In this document: piece after piece, positions 19,193-28,247 of the stretch
How positions within the stretch are numbered: position 1 is the stretch's first letter
How the letters are laid out: each line of letters begins with the position of its first letter
Assembly (NCBI RefSeq): GCF_003144325.1
Contig: NZ_PENS01000011.1
Location: 62,001 to 126,000 of the forward strand
Length of the DNA stretch: 64,000 bases
From: Proteus terrae
Lineage (GTDB): Bacteria; Pseudomonadota; Gammaproteobacteria; Enterobacterales; Enterobacteriaceae
Direction: 5' to 3'
Notes under the pieces: generated by a model
The model's database searches: none
What the model was told of the DNA's origin: nothing
The model's input: only the letters and a program-made list of their open reading frames with translations
Translations under genes and position numbers: made by a program

Positions 19193-20262
19193 TGTGGTAA
19201 TTTCACCTCTAAATCAGTTGGCCAAGATTGGTTGTTATCTAAGCGAATATAAGCACGACCCGGTAAACCAGTTTTGACATATTCAAGGTGTTTTTCAAGT
19301 AATTCAGGAGCAATACGAGCTCTTACACGGAACATGAGTTTCAATCGTTCATTATCAGTTTCAACAGTTTTGGGTGTAAATTGAGCGACACTGGCAACAT
19401 AGGTTGTTTTAGCAGGAATAACGATATGAGGTGCGGCATCTAAAATAATGTGAACTTCACTTCCTAATGCAGCTTTACCCGCGGCTTCTGTTGGTAAAAA
19501 GAAAGTCATATACACATCACTTAGATCAACCATATTTAATACACGACCGCCAGCACCTAAAACTTCACCAGGCTCTGCGACGCGATACTGAACACGACCG
19601 TTACGCGGTGCTTTTAAAATACTGTCATCCAATTCCGCCAGAATACGTCTTTCGGTTGCTGTTGCTGCATCCACTTTTGTATTGGCTTGAATGATCCCCG
19701 CTTTAGCCGATTCTATTGCGGCAATAGTCGCCGTTTCTTGAGCTTTAGCAGCTTCAACCGCTGCTCTTGCACCTTCTGTTCTTGCAATATCATCATCTAA
19801 TTGTTGAATAGAAATGGCATTCGTTTTTACTAATGCACGAGAACGGTTAAGTCTTTTTTGTGCGGCATCAAGCTCAGCAATACGTTGACGAACAACTGCT
19901 TGGGCTGCAAGTTGTTCACTTTTACGTTGTGATAATGCAGATTGCGCAGTGACCACGCTACTTTTTGCTTGGTTTAATTGAGCTTGAACTTCATGAAGTT
20001 GTTCTTTAAGTGTTCGAGTATCCATGTTTGCTAACACTTCACCCGCTTTAACAAAATCACCTTCTTGAACTAAAATAGAGTCTATTCTTCCCGGACTTTT
20101 CGTTGAAATATCAATTTCTGTTGCTTCTATTCTCCCATTACTTTGAGCAAATCCTGAAGGAAGTGTTGGCGCTTGAGATTTCCACCAAAAAACTCCCGCA
20201 GCAACAACTGCGACGAGAATGATGCTATAAACAAAAAAACGACTCTTTTTTTGATTTTTCAT
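19189..20262 (-). CDS. yhiI: HlyD-family membrane fusion protein, YhiI-like
   Basis: This 357-residue protein has one N-terminal membrane anchor ([19 protein letters not shown]), a biotinyl-lipoyl-like barrel ([24 protein letters not shown]), and a helical hairpin from about 75 to 200 rich in Ala/Gln. The barrel returns at [20 protein letters not shown]. It would link the inner-membrane RbbA/YhhJ-like transporter to an outer-membrane factor such as TolC. No outer-membrane channel gene is nearby. It is first in its three-gene operon. Confidence 0.9.
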   Translation of the reverse strand: MKNQKKSRFFVYSIILVAVVAAGVFWWKSQAPTLPSGFAQSNGRIEATEIDISTKSPGRIDSILVQEGDFVKAGEVLANMDTRTLKEQLHEVQAQLNQAKSSVVTAQSALSQRKSEQLAAQAVVRQRIAELDAAQKRLNRSRALVKTNAISIQQLDDDIARTEGARAAVEAAKAQETATIAAIESAKAGIIQANTKVDAATATERRILAELDDSILKAPRNGRVQYRVAEPGEVLGAGGRVLNMVDLSDVYMTFFLPTEAAGKAALGSEVHIILDAAPHIVIPAKTTYVASVAQFTPKTVETDNERLKLMFRVRARIAPELLEKHLEYVKTGLPGRAYIRLDNNQSWPTDLEVKLPQ

Positions 20263-21108
20263 ATAAATTATTTAACCTTCCTTTAGCCATAAAAGAATAC
20301 CAAAAATATGTTTATCCGCTGTATGTAAGAAAATAGTTAAACAATGAGACGTATTAGTTTTTTTATTTTATATCTATTTAAAAATAGTTCATTTGTGTTG
20401 ATAAAGCTAACTCACTCACTATAAAAAAATAAAATTTCAAACCCTAACCTTATGAATTATAAATGTTATGTCATTATAATAGAGCTTTAACTCAAATTAA
20501 TGTAGTACTTTTATCACATAATCCACCATCTATTTTTGATTATTCAAGGAAACACACAAATTGTATATAAAAAATCCATTTTCGTTACATTCAAATACAA
20601 ATGAAATAATAACAAATAGTTATCAACTGCTCGTTAATATTAAAACATTACTTAATTTTTTCATAAGAATTCAATTTTAAATTGAATTCTTCTCTAATTT
20701 AAAATTATCAAAAAATGTATTTATCATATAATTTAATAAATTTTATATTTTAAATCTCATCATATAAAATAAAAATAAAAAGTAAAAATAGCATTATTAT
20801 TTTTGTTTTTAAAAAATATTATTAGCTACGATTTATATTTATTCCCTTCTTTAAGAAAAAAAAACTAAAAAATATAACGTGTTGATTTTTCCAATTAAAA
20901 AATAAAAGAAAACTATTACATGATGAAGATCGACAAATTAAAAAGAAAATTGAGTGTTCAGACCACTTATGTCTTAAACTTTTTATATAGTGATTATTGC
21001 CGTTAGTTATCAAAGTACGTTGATGCAATTAATTAGAATTTAAGATCAAGATCGTAAAATCCATATGATGATATCAAATCAATTTTAATTAAAAACAAGA
21101 AGGGTTAT
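20263..21108. other. 846-base AT-rich gene-free stretch between the yhiI-like gene and the isoaspartyl peptidase gene
   Basis: I see no convincing gene here. A 68-codon reading frame on the minus strand (20822-21028) is low-complexity, with F/K/S runs, and has no clear ribosome-binding site. The region contains a 27-base perfect palindrome at 20665-20691 and must hold the promoters of the flanking divergent genes. Confidence 0.7.
20665..20691. repeat. 27-base perfect palindrome
   Basis: AAGAATTCAATTT and AAATTGAATTCTT flank a single T. The arms are perfect 13-mers. It could be a regulator site, a cruciform or a factor-independent terminator lacking a T tract. No function can be assigned. Confidence 0.7.
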
Positions 21109-22143
21109 ATGAATAATATTAAGTATAAACTCGCCACAATGACACTTTGCACTCTATTTGCTACCTCTGTTTTTGCAAATACCGACACACCAATTCGCCT
21201 TGTTATTCATGGTGGTGCAGGAACAATCACTAAAGACACTATCACGCCAGAGCAAGAAAAAGAGTACAAAGAGAAACTAACCGAAGCATTAAATGCAGGA
21301 TATGCTGTTTTAAATAGTGGAGGCACTAGCATAGAAGCCGTTCAAAAATCCATTAATGTTATGGAAGATTCACCATTATTTAATGCAGGAAAAGGTGCCG
21401 TTTTTACCCATGATGGTCGTAATGAACTTGACGCTTCTATTATGGATGGTAAAACCCGTAAAGCTGGTGCTGTTGCTGGTGTAACTACGGTTAAAAATCC
21501 AATTAACGCAGCCATTGCGGTGATGGAAAAAAGCCCACACGTTATGATGGTATCAAATGGTGCCGATCTTTTTGCTAAAGAACAAGGACTTACTATTGTT
21601 GATCCTTCCTATTTTAGAACTGAACATCGTTGGCAACAACTTCAAAAAGCGATAGAAAAAGAACAAGTTGTTTTAGACCATGATGGTAAAACAGCCGCCC
21701 TTTTTGCTGATCCTATGATGTACGATTATAAATATGGCACCGTAGGTGCAGTCGCTCTTGACCAACATGGTAATTTAGCAGCGGGAACTTCTACGGGAGG
21801 AATGACAAACAAGCGTTATGGTAGAGTTGGTGATTCCCCAATTATTGGAGCGGGTAACTATGCTGATAATGAAACCGTTGCTGTATCCGCAACAGGATCT
21901 GGTGAAATGTTTATCAGAACATTAACTGCCTTCAATATTGCAGCCCAAGTTAATTATAAAAATTTACCTTTAGAAGAAGCCGCTCAAAATGCACTTGATG
22001 AAGTTAAAGCCATTAATGGTAGTGGTGGTGTTATCGTATTAGATAAAACAGGTAACTACACAATGAGTTTTAATTCTGAAGGTATGTATCGTGGCACAAT
22101 TGGTAATGACGGAAAACCTGTTGTCGCAATTTATAAAGAGTGA
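21109..22143 (+). CDS. iaaA: Exported isoaspartyl peptidase/L-asparaginase
   Basis: This 344-residue Ntn-hydrolase is of the plant-type asparaginase family. It has a signal peptide ending near FANTDTP (about residue 25). GTVGAVALD places the autocatalytic nucleophile at Thr211; cleavage before it would give alpha and beta chains. The motifs RLVIHGGAGT, GKGAVFTHDGRNELDASIMDG and STGGMTNKRYGRVGDSPIIGAG are conserved. It hydrolyses beta-aspartyl dipeptides and L-asparagine. Export to the periplasm is unlike the cytoplasmic E. coli IaaA. It stands alone, with a good ribosome-binding site (AGAAGG). Confidence 0.9.
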   Translation: MNNIKYKLATMTLCTLFATSVFANTDTPIRLVIHGGAGTITKDTITPEQEKEYKEKLTEALNAGYAVLNSGGTSIEAVQKSINVMEDSPLFNAGKGAVFTHDGRNELDASIMDGKTRKAGAVAGVTTVKNPINAAIAVMEKSPHVMMVSNGADLFAKEQGLTIVDPSYFRTEHRWQQLQKAIEKEQVVLDHDGKTAALFADPMMYDYKYGTVGAVALDQHGNLAAGTSTGGMTNKRYGRVGDSPIIGAGNYADNETVAVSATGSGEMFIRTLTAFNIAAQVNYKNLPLEEAAQNALDEVKAINGSGGVIVLDKTGNYTMSFNSEGMYRGTIGNDGKPVVAIYKE

Positions 22144-22483
22144 TTTAAATAGCTATTGATTATTTAGCACCCGATTTTTACTGCTATCTTCATTATTTTC
22201 AAGTCGATAAAAAGTGAAAATTTTGGGTGCTAAAATGGCCTAATCTCCCTTTTCCTCCTATTATTCCTTACTTTTTTTCTTAACGTTATTTATCACTATT
22301 TTTTCCTTAACTTAACTTGATCGTTATTTACCCCAAAGGTGCTCATCAAGCAATCAAATCGATGACAAAACAAACAAGATCGTTTCTACTTATTAAAATG
22401 ATCCTTTGAAAAAGTAGCTTTTTTCTTTTTTGGATCTGTTAGAATATTCATCATGGTTATGTTGATTTAATAAGGAAATCATA
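22144..22483. other. Intergenic stretch before the recombinase gene
   Basis: It holds the 22163-22234 inverted repeat and a second imperfect one at 22400-22436 (GATCC...AAAAAG / CTTTTT...GGATC). Runs of T and C fill the middle. No tRNA-like sequence or gene is seen. Confidence 0.6.
22163..22234. repeat. 10-base inverted repeat flanking a 52-base spacer
   Basis: TTTAGCACCC (22163-22172) and GGGTGCTAAA (22225-22234) are perfect inverted copies, and the inner flanks (TTTTTAC / GTGAAAA) pair partly. It could terminate the asparaginase transcript weakly, or be a recombinase site, since a tyrosine recombinase gene follows. No evidence decides. Confidence 0.65.
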
Positions 22484-23476
22484 GTGGAATTTCACCACGA
22501 CGATCAGGAGTTAACACCTGAAACATCGCTAGTTTTGTCTGAAAAACAAGCATTATTGGATCTTAATACAACATTCACCTCGCCTGCTCATACTAATCCT
22601 GCAATGGCATATTTAATGAGTTTGGGTTCAAAACGTAGTCGTCAAACAATGGGATCGTTTTTAACTATTGTTGCTAAGATGATCGGTTTTTCTTCTCTTA
22701 AAAATTGCCAATGGGGAGCACTTCGTCGTCATCATATTCAAGCTATTATTGATATGTTATCTGATGCCAATAAGGCCCCTGCCACTATCAATACTTATCT
22801 TGCTGCGTTAAAAGGTGTTGCTTTAGAAGCTTGGGCAATGAAACAAATGGATACTGAAAGTTATCAGCATATCCGCCAAGTTAAATCGGTAAGAGGAAGT
22901 CGATTACCTAAAGGCCGAGCACTCACTAGTAGTGAAATTCGTGCTTTATTCAGAAGTTGTGAAAAAGACAATTCATCGAAAGGTTTAAGAGATGCTGCAA
23001 TATTAAGTGTGTTATTAGGCTGTGGATTACGTCGTTCAGAAATAGTGGCTATCAATTACGAGCACATTCAATTTCGAGATCAAGCTTTTCTTGTTAGAGG
23101 TAAAGGTAATAAAGAACGTATATCTTATATGCCCGATGATACTTGGGATCGCGTTCAACTATGGATTGATGAAATAAGAGGCACACAAGATGGTCCTCTT
23201 TTCACTCGTATTCGCCGATTTGATGATGTCACCGATGAGCGGATCACCGATCAAGCTATTTACTATATTTTAGAAACTCGACAACAAGAAAGTGGTATTG
23301 ATAAATTTGCTCCTCATGATCTACGAAGAACATTTGCTTCTGCAATGCTTGATAATGGTGAAGATATTGTCACTGTAAAAGATGCCATGGGACATGCCAG
23401 TATTATGACGACTCAACGTTACGATAGGCGTGGCGATGATCGACTAAGAAAAGCAGCTAGACATTTACGTTTTTAA
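22484..23476 (+). CDS. Orphan tyrosine-type site-specific recombinase
   Basis: This 330-residue integrase has an N-terminal SAM-like core-binding domain (about 45-140) and a catalytic domain with the expected residues: Arg in LGCGLRRSEIV, His and Arg in HDLRRTFAS, His in MGHASIMTTQ, and catalytic Tyr313 in RYDRRGDD. The start is a GTG preceded by AAGGAA. Family members act in phage or island integration, XerC/D-type resolution or DNA inversion. No phage genes, tRNA or excisionase gene adjoin, so this looks like a domesticated or stranded recombinase. Confidence 0.85.
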   Translation: MEFHHDDQELTPETSLVLSEKQALLDLNTTFTSPAHTNPAMAYLMSLGSKRSRQTMGSFLTIVAKMIGFSSLKNCQWGALRRHHIQAIIDMLSDANKAPATINTYLAALKGVALEAWAMKQMDTESYQHIRQVKSVRGSRLPKGRALTSSEIRALFRSCEKDNSSKGLRDAAILSVLLGCGLRRSEIVAINYEHIQFRDQAFLVRGKGNKERISYMPDDTWDRVQLWIDEIRGTQDGPLFTRIRRFDDVTDERITDQAIYYILETRQQESGIDKFAPHDLRRTFASAMLDNGEDIVTVKDAMGHASIMTTQRYDRRGDDRLRKAARHLRF

Positions 23477-23515
23477 GTTTTTTTAAATAATTTACTTTTG
23501 ATAAAATTTAATAAT

Positions 23516-23551
23516 AATCCCAAATCATTGAATTAATTATAATTTGGGATT
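23516..23551. terminator. Terminator between the recombinase gene and amn
   Basis: AATCCCAAAT and ATTTGGGATT form a ten-base stem around a 16-base loop between convergent genes. The T tract is poor on both strands. Confidence 0.55.
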
Positions 23552-23567
23552 TATTGTTACTTAAAAT

Positions 23568-25019
23568 TTATCTGAAAGGCGGTTCATTAAAAGTTCTCAA
23601 TTTACGAGAATGTAAGCTACTCTCCTCTTGTTTAAGCAATTCAATAGATTCAATACCAATTTGTAAATGCTCTGATACTGCACCTTCATAAAAATGATTA
23701 GCCTGACCGGGTAATTTAATTTCACCATGTAAAGGTTTATCAGATACACACAATAATGTGCCGTAAGGAACTCTAAAACGATAACCTTGTGCTGCGATTG
23801 TTGCACTTTCCATATCAACAGCAACGGCGCGACTTAAGTTAAATCGTCTAGCTGAGACAGAAAAACGTAATTCCCAGTTACGATCGTCTGTTGTTACAAC
23901 AGTTCCTGTTCTTAATCTTTGTTTTATTTCATGCCCCGGTTTTCCACTAATTATTTTTGTTGCATCGTAAAGCGCGCGCTGCACTTCAGCAATATTAGGA
24001 ATTGGAATATCAGGTGGTAATACGTCATCTAAAATATGATCATCACGTAAATATGCATGCGCTAATACATAATCGCCAAGTTGTTGGCTTTCACGTAAAC
24101 CACCACAATGGCCAATCATTAACCAAACATGAGGGCGTAAAACAGCTAAATGATCGCAAATTGTTTTTGCATTTGAAGGCCCTACACCAATATTAACTAA
24201 TGTTATTCCTGGACCTTCTTTTGCAATTAAATGGTAGGCTGGCATTTGATATTTTTTCCAAGTTAAATCGGATATTAACTTTTCAGGATCAACAGTTTCA
24301 GCCGTAATTTGCTGAAAGCCAGCACAAGAAAGCGCGCAATATGGACTATTTTTGTCTGCGACTTGTTCACAAGCCCAACGAACAAATTCATCAACATAGC
24401 GGTTATAGTTAGTGAATAAAATATAAGGTTGAACATCTTCAGGTAATGTACCTGTGTAATGTTTTAAACGAGCCAATGAAAAATCTGTACGTAAAGCATC
24501 AAAATGAGAAAGTGGTAAAACATCCCTATCAAAAATTAATCCATCAGTAATTTCGTCACCAATTTTAGATAAGTCAGTTGTCGGGAAATATTTAGCTAAA
24601 GAAGCACTCATTTTTCTATCAAAGCCAATGCCTGTTCCATCAATGACAAAAGGATAAGGGATTTCTTGTTTTGAGGCGCTGACTTCAAAAGTTGTATAGT
24701 AGGCATCAGCAATAAGTTGCAATTGTTCTGATAAATAATTTTCAAATAAAGCGGGATTAGTAATAGTGGTAGAATAAGTTCCTGAGCGAGATAAACGCCC
24801 ATAAGCTCTCGTTTTATCTTCTGTTTTTGTTTCACCAGACCAATATACCGTTAATTGAGGATAAGCAAATAATCCTTCAGCTCTTTGTTTTACATCGGGT
24901 AATTTTCCATCTTGTGCGTAATCAACAATTGCATTACGTAATGCATCAACAGCATTTTGATATTGTTCTTTTAGTTTGGTAATAACTGCTTGGATTTCAA
25001 GGTGATGAGGTTGCGACAT
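23568..25019 (-). CDS. amn: AMP nucleosidase
   Basis: This 483-residue protein is AMP nucleosidase, which hydrolyses AMP to adenine and ribose 5-phosphate in purine salvage. It has the N-terminal regulatory domain (to about 180) and a C-terminal nucleoside-phosphorylase-fold domain with TLVNIGVGPSNAKTICDHLA, WLMIGHCGGLRESQ, and AVDMESATIAAQGYRF near residue 425. Length matches E. coli Amn (484). It is monocistronic. Confidence 0.96.
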   Translation of the reverse strand: MSQPHHLEIQAVITKLKEQYQNAVDALRNAIVDYAQDGKLPDVKQRAEGLFAYPQLTVYWSGETKTEDKTRAYGRLSRSGTYSTTITNPALFENYLSEQLQLIADAYYTTFEVSASKQEIPYPFVIDGTGIGFDRKMSASLAKYFPTTDLSKIGDEITDGLIFDRDVLPLSHFDALRTDFSLARLKHYTGTLPEDVQPYILFTNYNRYVDEFVRWACEQVADKNSPYCALSCAGFQQITAETVDPEKLISDLTWKKYQMPAYHLIAKEGPGITLVNIGVGPSNAKTICDHLAVLRPHVWLMIGHCGGLRESQQLGDYVLAHAYLRDDHILDDVLPPDIPIPNIAEVQRALYDATKIISGKPGHEIKQRLRTGTVVTTDDRNWELRFSVSARRFNLSRAVAVDMESATIAAQGYRFRVPYGTLLCVSDKPLHGEIKLPGQANHFYEGAVSEHLQIGIESIELLKQEESSLHSRKLRTFNEPPFR

Positions 25020-25086
25020 AAAAAGAGCCTCTTACTTATTATTAATTTATAACCATAATAGCAAGAAGCTCTGTTTAGCCCAATAG

Positions 25087-26427
25087 TCAATATTTCAAGA
25101 TTGCGTATTCATATTCACTTTCGTTATCAAGAACAAGTGTTTTATTTTTAATATCATACTCAAAAATTAATTTAGTTTTATCTTCTAACGTAATACCCCT
25201 TCCGACTAATAATAACTCTGAAATATTAGAGTTAACAATACCCTTAATATTCATATATTTCTCTAATGAAAAAGGCTTTCCTATAAGTTCTTTACTAACG
25301 AGGTTGACTAAATTACAGTGTTGCTCATTAACATAAGGTAACTCTGATTCCATTAAATTCACTATATTTTCTTTATTATTAGTACTTTTATCTTTTAATG
25401 ATTTTTTATTTTCTATTTTAATTTTTATTGTATTTTTACTATTATCTTTTATAATATCTATTGCCGTTTCTGCTGAATAAGGAACATTAATTAATCCCGC
25501 AAGTGTATCTTGTTTCATCAAAAATGATTTAAATTCAAGAAGTCCTTTTTGATATAATAAGGAATAAATTAGTTCCTTATCATTTTCATCCAAATCTGTA
25601 AATTCATTTTTTAATTTTTCAAACTCTAATTCTTTGAATAAATCCTCGGCTAATCCTTCTGGTTTATCTCTTAGGCCAGCAATAGAAACACCATTAATTT
25701 TCAATGACATCCTTGATAAATCAGTAAGTAGTTCAGCCTCGATTTTATCTAATAATCTTTTACCTTCTTTATTTGCTTTTTTCCTTTCATCTTCAATTAG
25801 TACCTTAAATTCACCAGGGAATTTCTTACAATCAAAATTAGCTTTTTTATATAATCTATTTGCTAATATGAAATCTCTATCAAATTTATTTTCATTTACA
25901 ACCTTAATTCTATTGTTTATTAAATCAATAATAACTTCTTTTTTAATATCATCGCTTTTATTAATGTTATTCTTATTTTTTTCAACCCAGATTGCTATAG
26001 CATCAAATATAAACTCATCAAAATTATTTTCTTTTAATGCTATTATTATATCTGTTATTGATTTCAAATCCTGGTCAATATCATTTATATTATATGAGAA
26101 GCTTATTCTTTCACCGTAAGGATTTTCATCCAATTTAATAGAATAAGTTATTTCATCACCGTTTATTTCAATCAAAAAATTTTTTTTATATTCATCACCA
26201 ATAGTAAGGTGTTCTAATTTACAGAACCCAAGCAGGTTACCTAAATTATATATACCATTACTAAAAAAAGTATTTTTAATTAATGGGATAACCGTACTTT
26301 CTTGTCCAAAACCAAACCAATTTTTTATTTTTTCCCATATAGTTCTTGCATCTAGTGGATTGGGTGTATTTTTTATTTGTTTTGCATTCACAGAACTTAT
26401 TGAATAATCAGCAATTTTCATTATCAT
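25087..26427 (-). CDS. Candidate type III secreted effector with a WEK(I/M)xxFF-like signal
   Basis: This is an unrecognised 446-residue protein from a very AT-rich gene, hydrophilic and without a signal peptide. Residues 31-38 read WEKIKNWF, matching the WEK(I/M)xxFF translocation motif at residues ~30-45 of Salmonella effectors such as SifA, SseJ and SopD2. The segment after it (about 55-115, LEHLTIGDEYKKNFLIEINGDEITYSI) also resembles the order of elements in that N-terminal domain. The rest is helix-rich and Lys/Asp/Asn-rich. AGGAG lies seven bases before the ATG. No secretion genes are in this window. The effector call is inference. Confidence 0.55.
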   Translation of the reverse strand: MIMKIADYSISSVNAKQIKNTPNPLDARTIWEKIKNWFGFGQESTVIPLIKNTFFSNGIYNLGNLLGFCKLEHLTIGDEYKKNFLIEINGDEITYSIKLDENPYGERISFSYNINDIDQDLKSITDIIIALKENNFDEFIFDAIAIWVEKNKNNINKSDDIKKEVIIDLINNRIKVVNENKFDRDFILANRLYKKANFDCKKFPGEFKVLIEDERKKANKEGKRLLDKIEAELLTDLSRMSLKINGVSIAGLRDKPEGLAEDLFKELEFEKLKNEFTDLDENDKELIYSLLYQKGLLEFKSFLMKQDTLAGLINVPYSAETAIDIIKDNSKNTIKIKIENKKSLKDKSTNNKENIVNLMESELPYVNEQHCNLVNLVSKELIGKPFSLEKYMNIKGIVNSNISELLLVGRGITLEDKTKLIFEYDIKNKTLVLDNESEYEYAILKY

Positions 26428-26519
26428 AATATTCTCCTAATATTATAAAATAAAAATATCAGGATAAAGATTTTATGATATAAAAAAACAATCTAGTTAT
26501 TTTTAATAATGAAACCTTT

Positions 26520-27428
26520 CTATATTGCTAAAAAACTTAAAATAATAGGCAATGTCAGCACTGCAAATATCGTCTGAGATGTAATGATCCCTGCCATTAA
26601 CTCAGAATCCCCCCCTAACTGCCGGGTTAAAATATAAGAAGAGGGCGCTGTTGGAATAGAAAAGAAAACAACAAAAAGCGTCATAACTAATGAAGATAAG
26701 CCTAAAAAACAAGCAATGCTATACGCGATTACCGGTACTATAAGCAAACGAGTAACTGTGTTAATACCAATCATTTTGCTTTCTGCTTTTAGTGTTGATA
26801 GATGCAATGCCGCACCAATGCAAATAAGGCCTAAAGGTAAACTCGTTGCTGCTAACAATTTCAGAAATTGATCACTACCAAAAGGAAGCCCAACCCCTAA
26901 CAAATTTATTATGATGCCAATAACACAAGAGATAATTAAAGGGTTTTTTATGATAGGCAATATCAGCTGACGCGAAGTCACATTTTGCCCTGCTGTTAAA
27001 CAAAGTACCGAGGTCACATTTGATAGGGGAACTAGTGTTGCTAGAATCAAAGCCGCGATTCCCAAACCTTCAACTCCAAATAAATCAGCAACAATAGCTA
27101 AGCCTAGATAAGTGTTAAACCGAATATTGCCTTGAACAATCGCACCGAAGCGACCAGCAGACCACCCTGTTATTTTTTTCAAGATAATGCACAATATAGT
27201 GACAATTAAAACGACAGAAAAAATAGCACCAGCAAGGTGAGGTAATTGCGGATCAGATAAAGGAGCATTTGCCAAGCTATTAATCAATAAGGCAGGAAAA
27301 AGTAAAAAATAGTTAAGTTTTTCAGCTCCAACCCAAAATGCAGGTTCAAACGTTTTATTTCTTCTTAAAATTGCACCTAGCGCAATTAACGCAAATAACG
27401 GCCATAACGTTAATAACACATTTTGCAT
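26520..27428 (-). CDS. AEC-family (auxin efflux carrier-type) transporter
   Basis: This 302-residue membrane protein has about ten hydrophobic segments in two halves. It starts MQNVLLTLWPLFALIALGAI, as AEC-family transporters do, and ends with QTIFAVLTLPIILSFL. Members export or import small organic anions such as malonate, malate or lactate; the substrate here is unknown. The start at 27428 is preferred over an in-frame ATG 33 bases upstream because it begins at the conserved membrane segment. Confidence 0.85.
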   Translation of the reverse strand: MQNVLLTLWPLFALIALGAILRRNKTFEPAFWVGAEKLNYFLLFPALLINSLANAPLSDPQLPHLAGAIFSVVLIVTILCIILKKITGWSAGRFGAIVQGNIRFNTYLGLAIVADLFGVEGLGIAALILATLVPLSNVTSVLCLTAGQNVTSRQLILPIIKNPLIISCVIGIIINLLGVGLPFGSDQFLKLLAATSLPLGLICIGAALHLSTLKAESKMIGINTVTRLLIVPVIAYSIACFLGLSSLVMTLFVVFFSIPTAPSSYILTRQLGGDSELMAGIITSQTIFAVLTLPIILSFLAI

Positions 27429-27619
27429 AATATTTATCCCAAAGATACTGTGATACTTCACAATATCGCAACATCATGAGGATTGCTATTTTATCTTATT
27501 AATATAAAAGCTAATTCAAAAAATGATAAAAATAAATTTATACCGCATTTTAAGAATAGCTTTTTTATTATTAGTCCATTATAAAAAATATCCTTTTAAG
27601 ATCGTCGAAATACAAGCGA

Positions 27620-28120
27620 CTAATCTAAATCAATGTACATGCGGTAACAATGTAAACTTGCTTTCGCTAAATCAGAATAATAATCACGCTCTTCTAATGC
27701 TTTAAAACCCTGTTTTAAATAAAATAATACTGCATTAGGTGTTGCATCTAAAAATAATTTAGATTGCCCTCTTTTAATTGCCTCATGCTTCAGTTGCTTT
27801 AAAATTAATCCTGCAAATCCTTTTCCCATGTATTCAGGGAATGTAAAAATAGCTTCAGCAAAACCAGTTTTAACATCTAAGAAACCCGAAGAAACAGGAA
27901 TATTGTATTCTTGATAATCAATCACATAAAATGGATTATCAATAATAGCCTGCCGATATCCTTCAGGCATCTCATCAGGAGTCCAAGCGGCTAAAATCTC
28001 TGATGGATAAACATTCTCACAACCAAATCGCAATGCTTGATTTCGTAAATACCACAGCCTTCTTGCTTCCTGTGGTTCAGCGAGTCTAAGTTGAATCATA
28101 CTCATTTCCATCTTATTCAT
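27620..28120 (-). CDS. GNAT-family N-acetyltransferase
   Basis: This protein of about 166 residues has the GNAT fold: an acetyl-CoA-binding loop (FPEYMGKGFAGLILKQLKHEA, near residue 110) and the following NAVLFYLKQGFKALEER. The substrate is unknown. Several in-frame ATG codons lie near the start (28138, 28120, 28108, 28102) and none has a strong ribosome-binding site, so the N-terminus is uncertain. It is single, divergent from the acyltransferase operon. Confidence 0.75.
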   Translation of the reverse strand: MNKMEMSMIQLRLAEPQEARRLWYLRNQALRFGCENVYPSEILAAWTPDEMPEGYRQAIIDNPFYVIDYQEYNIPVSSGFLDVKTGFAEAIFTFPEYMGKGFAGLILKQLKHEAIKRGQSKLFLDATPNAVLFYLKQGFKALEERDYYSDLAKASLHCYRMYIDLD

Positions 28121-28247
28121 TAGAATTAAGAGCCTCAAATTAGTAAAATAATTTATTCTAACAATACATTTTAAATTTTAATTTTTTAGTGTTACTTTTT
28201 TAAGAGCGTGATATGTTTTTGCAGAAGGAATAATGTAAGGAAATCTT

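Noticed and set aside
20822-21028. 68-codon minus-strand frame
   Set aside because: It is low complexity with Phe/Lys/Ser runs and no ribosome-binding site, in a very AT-rich spacer.
25634-26119. 161-codon plus-strand frame opposite the effector-like gene
   Set aside because: It is Ser/Leu/Phe-rich with no ribosome-binding site; the minus-strand gene has a strong one and better composition.
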